Assembly: GCA_031548835.1 (NCBI GenBank)
Contig: JAVBQS010000218.1
Location: 1-14,304, forward strand
Origin: WQTU01 sp031548835
GTDB lineage: Bacteria; Spirochaetota; Spirochaetia; CADAEX01
Direction of reading: 5' to 3'
Length of the DNA stretch: 14,304 nt
The notes beneath the pieces are model-generated. The model searched no databases. It saw only the letters and a program-made list of their open reading frames with translations, and was not told the origin of the DNA. This document shows, in pieces, positions 13,105 to 14,304 of the stretch. A program made the translations under genes and the position numbers. Numbering within the stretch: the stretch's first letter is position 1; each line of letters opens with the position of its first letter.

Positions 13105-14013
13105 ATGCCTTATGCTTTGAAAAATATTAATACAATGATATTCTTTGTATTAATGAAATTTTTTATATTTGTACTATTAGCTGTTATATTTATACTGCCT
13201 GTTTTCTCACAATATGCTCCAATAGTTTTAGATCCCTCTTATGAACATGATAAATGGAAAACAAATCCGCGTGATCTCATGTTTTATTTTGCTGCTTATA
13301 CTGTAAGCTTTGATAGTAACGATGATGATAATGGAGATAGTATTGCAGATATTTGGGGCATACCTGAATGGGTTTCTTTTGAAATAAAAAAAACAGATAA
13401 AAAATATTTGCTTGAAGATAGGCCTAAGTGGATGACAGATATAAATTTATATAATGCAGGAATTGCTCCAGGTGATAATTCATATACAGTCTCAGGCGTA
13501 AATAATATGAAAGAAGTAAAAAGCGATTACCGTTTTGTGCGGGGGCATATGTGTCCTAAAACTACAGCTGAACGGATAAGTAAAGATGCTGCCTATAATA
13601 CGCACACTCTATTAAATGCAGTACCACAGCTGCAGTGGCAGAATAATGGAGTATGGAAAAAAATAGAAGAATTATCTAATGAATGGGCAGATAAATATGA
13701 AAGAATATGGGTTATCTGCGGCCCTGTTTTTTTTAATAAAACACCATCCATGCGGCTTGGGCAAAATAATGAAATGAAAATTGCAATACCTGATGCTCTT
13801 TTTAAAATAATAATAAGGGAAAATCCTGAGAATATTGTTAAGACAATTTCTTTTTTAATTCCAAATATTGTGCCGAAAGAAAATAAAAATCCTGTTGAAT
13901 TTATAACTAATATTGATAGAATTGAAGAACTGACAGGGTTGGATTTTCTTACTGCTATTGGAAGCGCGCAGGAAATAGTTGAAAAAATTAAAGGAGATTT
14001 ATACGAGTGGTAA
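13105..14013 (+). CDS. Secreted DNA/RNA non-specific endonuclease (His-Me finger, NUC family)
   Basis: Exported sugar-non-specific nuclease of 302 aa (286 from the second candidate start). The catalytic core matches the Serratia nuclease/EndoG family: RGHMCP with the general-base histidine H148, then N171 (LLNAVPQ), N180 (QNNGVW) and E188, the last three with the 9- and 8-residue spacings seen between N110, N119 and E127 of Serratia nuclease. The usual aspartate of D-R-G-H is valine here. The strand WVICGPVFF (about 202-210) is also typical. Residues 17-35 form a good signal peptide (MKFFIFVLLAVIFILPVFS), so translation may start at 13153 instead of 13105; neither ATG has a Shine-Dalgarno site. 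Likely roles are nutrient scavenging from DNA or destruction of extracellular DNA. Confidence 0.9.
   Translation: MPYALKNINTMIFFVLMKFFIFVLLAVIFILPVFSQYAPIVLDPSYEHDKWKTNPRDLMFYFAAYTVSFDSNDDDNGDSIADIWGIPEWVSFEIKKTDKKYLLEDRPKWMTDINLYNAGIAPGDNSYTVSGVNNMKEVKSDYRFVRGHMCPKTTAERISKDAAYNTHTLLNAVPQLQWQNNGVWKKIEELSNEWADKYERIWVICGPVFFNKTPSMRLGQNNEMKIAIPDALFKIIIRENPENIVKTISFLIPNIVPKENKNPVEFITNIDRIEELTGLDFLTAIGSAQEIVEKIKGDLYEW
13126..13154 (+). promoter_or_regulatory. 10-bp dyad at the nuclease start region
   Basis: ATTAATACAA (13126-13135) and TTGTATTAAT (13145-13154) are perfect inverted arms with a 9-nt loop. The right arm overlaps the first two bases of the second candidate start codon (ATG at 13153). 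If translation starts there, the hairpin could hide the start, or the dyad could be a repressor site. Confidence 0.45.
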
Positions 14014-14122
14014 GATTAAATTAAATTTAACTTTGACAAAATAATAATATGACAACAGCAATTATAAATTTATAAAAATAAATTAATCTAAAAAAATAGA
14101 AATATAGAATAAATATCTATAA

Positions 14123-14152
14123 AAATAGAAAAATTATTTTTCCTATTCTTTT
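14123..14152 (+). terminator. AT-rich hairpin after the nuclease gene
   Basis: ATAGAAAAAT (14125-14134) and ATTTTTCCTAT (14136-14146) pair with one bulged base, followed by TCTTTTAT. It is placed about 110 nt after the nuclease stop and just before the insertion-sequence end. The stem has few GC pairs. Confidence 0.35.
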
Positions 14153-14200
14153 ATAATAACTAAAGAGCCTCTTGCAAAACTTCTGCAAGGGTATGAAAAA

Positions 14201-14259
14201 AGCGAAGGAATCTGTTAAGATTGTATAACCAAAAAACAACAAAACAGGAGGCCTTCGCT
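14201..14259 (+). repeat. Hairpin enclosing the transposase ribosome binding region
   Basis: AGCGAAGG (14201-14208) and CCTTCGCT (14252-14259) are perfect 8-bp arms. The right arm fills the whole space between AGGAGG (14246-14251) and the ATG at 14260. Transcripts entering from outside would include both arms and hide the initiation region, a known way in which IS elements limit transposase made from read-through. Confidence 0.6.
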
Positions 14260-14304
14260 ATGAAAACAATAACAGAAATACTCGCAGGTGCACAAGCCTT
14301 ACTC
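14260..14304 (+). CDS. Probable transposase, N-terminal 15 codons (partial)
   Basis: The frame begins at ATG 14260 with AGGAGG 8 nt upstream and runs off the window as MKTITEILAGAQALL. The call as transposase rests on its place just inside an IS-like end, not on any catalytic motif, since only 15 residues are visible. Codons such as CTC, GCA, GGT and GCC differ from the neighbours' AT-rich usage. Confidence 0.5.
   Translation, partial: MKTITEILAGAQALL

Larger units (their letters stand above)
14165..14304 (+). mobile_element. Left end of an insertion sequence (truncated by the window)
   Basis: Starting near GAGCCTCTTGCAAAACTT (14165) the base composition and codon choice change from the AT-rich surroundings. 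The end carries CTTGCA-7-TGCAAG (14171-14189), a second hairpin (14201-14259), a strong AGGAGG and a new gene start. This is the layout of an IS end followed by its transposase. The right end, the terminal repeat partner and any target duplication lie outside, so the boundary at 14165 and the family are uncertain. Confidence 0.6.

Noticed and set aside
14033..14038. Perfect TTGACA after the nuclease gene as a promoter
   Set aside because: No -10-like hexamer lies 15-19 nt downstream and no gene begins nearby.

Overview
The window is AT-rich chromosomal DNA (roughly 30% GC by eye) from a double-membrane (Gram-negative-type) bacterium. The double membrane is shown by a POTRA plus beta-barrel Omp85-like protein, three lipoproteins with clear lipoboxes and several Sec-type signal peptides. 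AT bias, heavy AGA/AGG arginine use and a cytosolic PAS hybrid kinase would suit a low-GC spirochaete or a host-associated deferribacterote, but no gene settles the phylum. There are no rRNA, tRNA or CRISPR features.

Layout: 1-57 is the 3' end of an unknown gene followed by a terminator and a second strong hairpin. Gene 264-1082 (-) is a DUF3298-type lipoprotein, divergent from 1324-2034 (+), a secreted head-GIN (DUF2807) protein. 2126-2761 (+) is a LUD-domain protein and converges on 2820-3935 (-), alanine racemase. 4144-5565 (+) is a beta-CASP metallo-beta-lactamase RNase-like protein, followed by 5645-6253 (+), a DnaQ-like DEDDh exonuclease. Downstream lie a MITE-like element (6281-6452) and one half of a 25-bp inverted repeat. 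6536-6841 (-) is a small lipoprotein; 7304-8296 (+) is a protein of eight TPRs; 8360-10693 (-) is a PAS-PAS hybrid histidine kinase with a receiver domain. 11179-12432 (+) is the Omp85-like protein, 12684-13064 (+) a small lipoprotein and 13105-14013 (+) a secreted His-Me-finger nuclease. The window ends in the left end of an insertion sequence whose presumed transposase starts at 14260.

Genes are mostly monocistronic and alternate in strand. The two pairs that could be co-transcribed are the beta-CASP protein with the exonuclease (both plausibly nucleic-acid processing) and the small lipoprotein with the secreted nuclease (both exported). I see no complete new defence or biosynthetic system.

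The most interesting signals are non-coding: (i) a split between genes with strong Shine-Dalgarno sequences and genes with none, where a -10-like hexamer sits only 6-7 nt before the ATG, as for leaderless mRNAs; (ii) the MITE with TA target duplication; (iii) a 25-bp perfect inverted repeat flanking the exonuclease; (iv) start-region hairpins at the nuclease and the transposase.
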